Source: Thiocapsa marina 5811
GTDB lineage: Bacteria; Pseudomonadota; Gammaproteobacteria; Chromatiales; Chromatiaceae
DNA length: 64,000 nt
Reading direction: 5' to 3'
Assembly: GCF_000223985.1 (NCBI RefSeq)
Contig: NZ_AFWV01000019.1
Coordinates: 1 to 64,000 of the forward strand
Below, piece by piece: positions 63,724-64,000 of this stretch. The notes beneath the pieces are model-generated. The model saw only the letters and a program-made list of their open reading frames with translations. It was not told where the DNA came from and ran no database searches. Position numbers and translations under genes: made by a program. Position 1 is the first letter of the stretch. Every line of letters begins with the position of its first letter.

Positions 63724-63807
63724 ACCGCGCGCTGCGCAGTATGCGATGTTTTTGGATGGGATTCGGTCTTGGCGGACTTGACTAGCGCTGGAGCCGGCGC
63801 GGTTTAA
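63720..63807. repeat. 88-bp inverted-end element, module 5, supplying the nirD stop
   Basis: TTAAACCGCG ... CGCGGTTTAA, exactly 88 bp. The nirD TAA lies inside its left end. It forms the first half of the composite 63720-63914. Confidence 0.85.
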
Positions 63808-63828
63808 GAGATGAAAAATAGATGCGTT

Positions 63829-63914
63829 TTAAACCGCGTTCCCGCTAAAGATTGTGGATACGCCAAACGTCGAACACACTCGAAAATGAACACCCCGCTC
63901 TGGACGCGGTTTAG
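63829..63914. repeat. 86-bp inverted-end element, module 6
   Basis: TTAAACCGCG ... CGCGGTTTAG, 86 bp, strongly similar to 37222-37307. The spacing from module 5 (21 bp) equals that between modules 2 and 3. Confidence 0.85.
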
Positions 63915-64000
63915 CGGCGGCCAGTCGCCGCTCATCCGTTCTTCGGCGATTGCCGGAAATTCGATACCCGCTACTGACGCCCTCGCGGAGCCGCGATGAT
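63915..64000. other. Right edge, possible start of the next gene
   Basis: The last bases include an ATG at 63996-63998 that could open a further gene, but too little is visible to call one. An assimilatory nitrate reductase would be a natural next gene. Confidence 0.2.

Noticed and set aside
1-64000. tRNA or rRNA genes
   Set aside because: No TTC-loop or cloverleaf-like segment and no rRNA-conserved words were recognised on reading; a covariance search would be decisive.

Overview
The window is GC-rich, densely coded bacterial DNA. Its gene content suggests a metabolically versatile gammaproteobacterium, and a purple sulfur bacterium of the Chromatiaceae (Thiocapsa-like) is my best guess. 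That placement is inference: there is no rRNA or other phylogenetic marker here. No tRNA, rRNA or CRISPR array was recognised.

Layout. 0-8.4 kb (minus strand): small toxin-antitoxin-like genes (DUF4160/DUF2442, UPF0175, vapBC), an RND efflux adaptor-permease pair and an MscS channel. 8.9-15 kb: a NERD-domain SF1 helicase, then a conspicuously AT-richer two-gene island (dynamin-like GTPase plus a large unrecognised partner, coupled by TGATG). An 11-bp direct repeat (10566-10576 and 14997-15007) brackets this island, which is the best candidate for an undescribed system. 15.6-24.5 kb: a PpiC-type prolyl isomerase, an MrfA/MrfB-like helicase-exonuclease repair pair, fbp, purT and a SRAP/YedK protein. 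24.6-34.6 kb: an AsmA-like membrane-anchored protein, a P-type proton ATPase translationally coupled to a PPK2 polyphosphate kinase, an ArsB/SLC13-like permease and a Sad-type aldehyde dehydrogenase. 35.2-42.5 kb: a complete fructose PTS operon (fruB-fruK-fruA) and an OprB-type porin. 42.6-48.8 kb: an orphan periplasmic solute-binding protein, a PIN toxin-antitoxin pair, a hybrid histidine kinase, an OmpR-type regulator with a TTG start and a stand-alone cyclic-nucleotide-binding protein.

48.9-63.7 kb is a nitrate island. A leftward napDAGHB operon (no napC) lies behind a perfect TTGAT-N4-ATCAA FNR/ANR box. Divergent from it is nasT (ANTAR antiterminator), followed by nrtA-nrtB-nrtC-nasS-nirB-nirD. 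The nrtA leader shows a sigma-54 type -24/-12 element, a hexaloop hairpin and a long intrinsic terminator. Together these support a nitrogen-controlled promoter, NasS sensing nitrate/nitrite, and NasT releasing attenuation of nitrate uptake and NADH-dependent nitrite reduction. Nap would respond to low oxygen.

The gaps are full of repeats. The most striking family is an 86-88 bp element with CTAAACCGCG-type inverted ends, present as six modules. In four genes (fruK, napD, nasT, nirD) the end of this element supplies the TAA stop codon. Three other families (GTGACACCGC hairpins, GGTGGAC...GTCCACC elements with 18-bp tandem units, and a 77-bp CCCGGGAT-type element) recur in several places.
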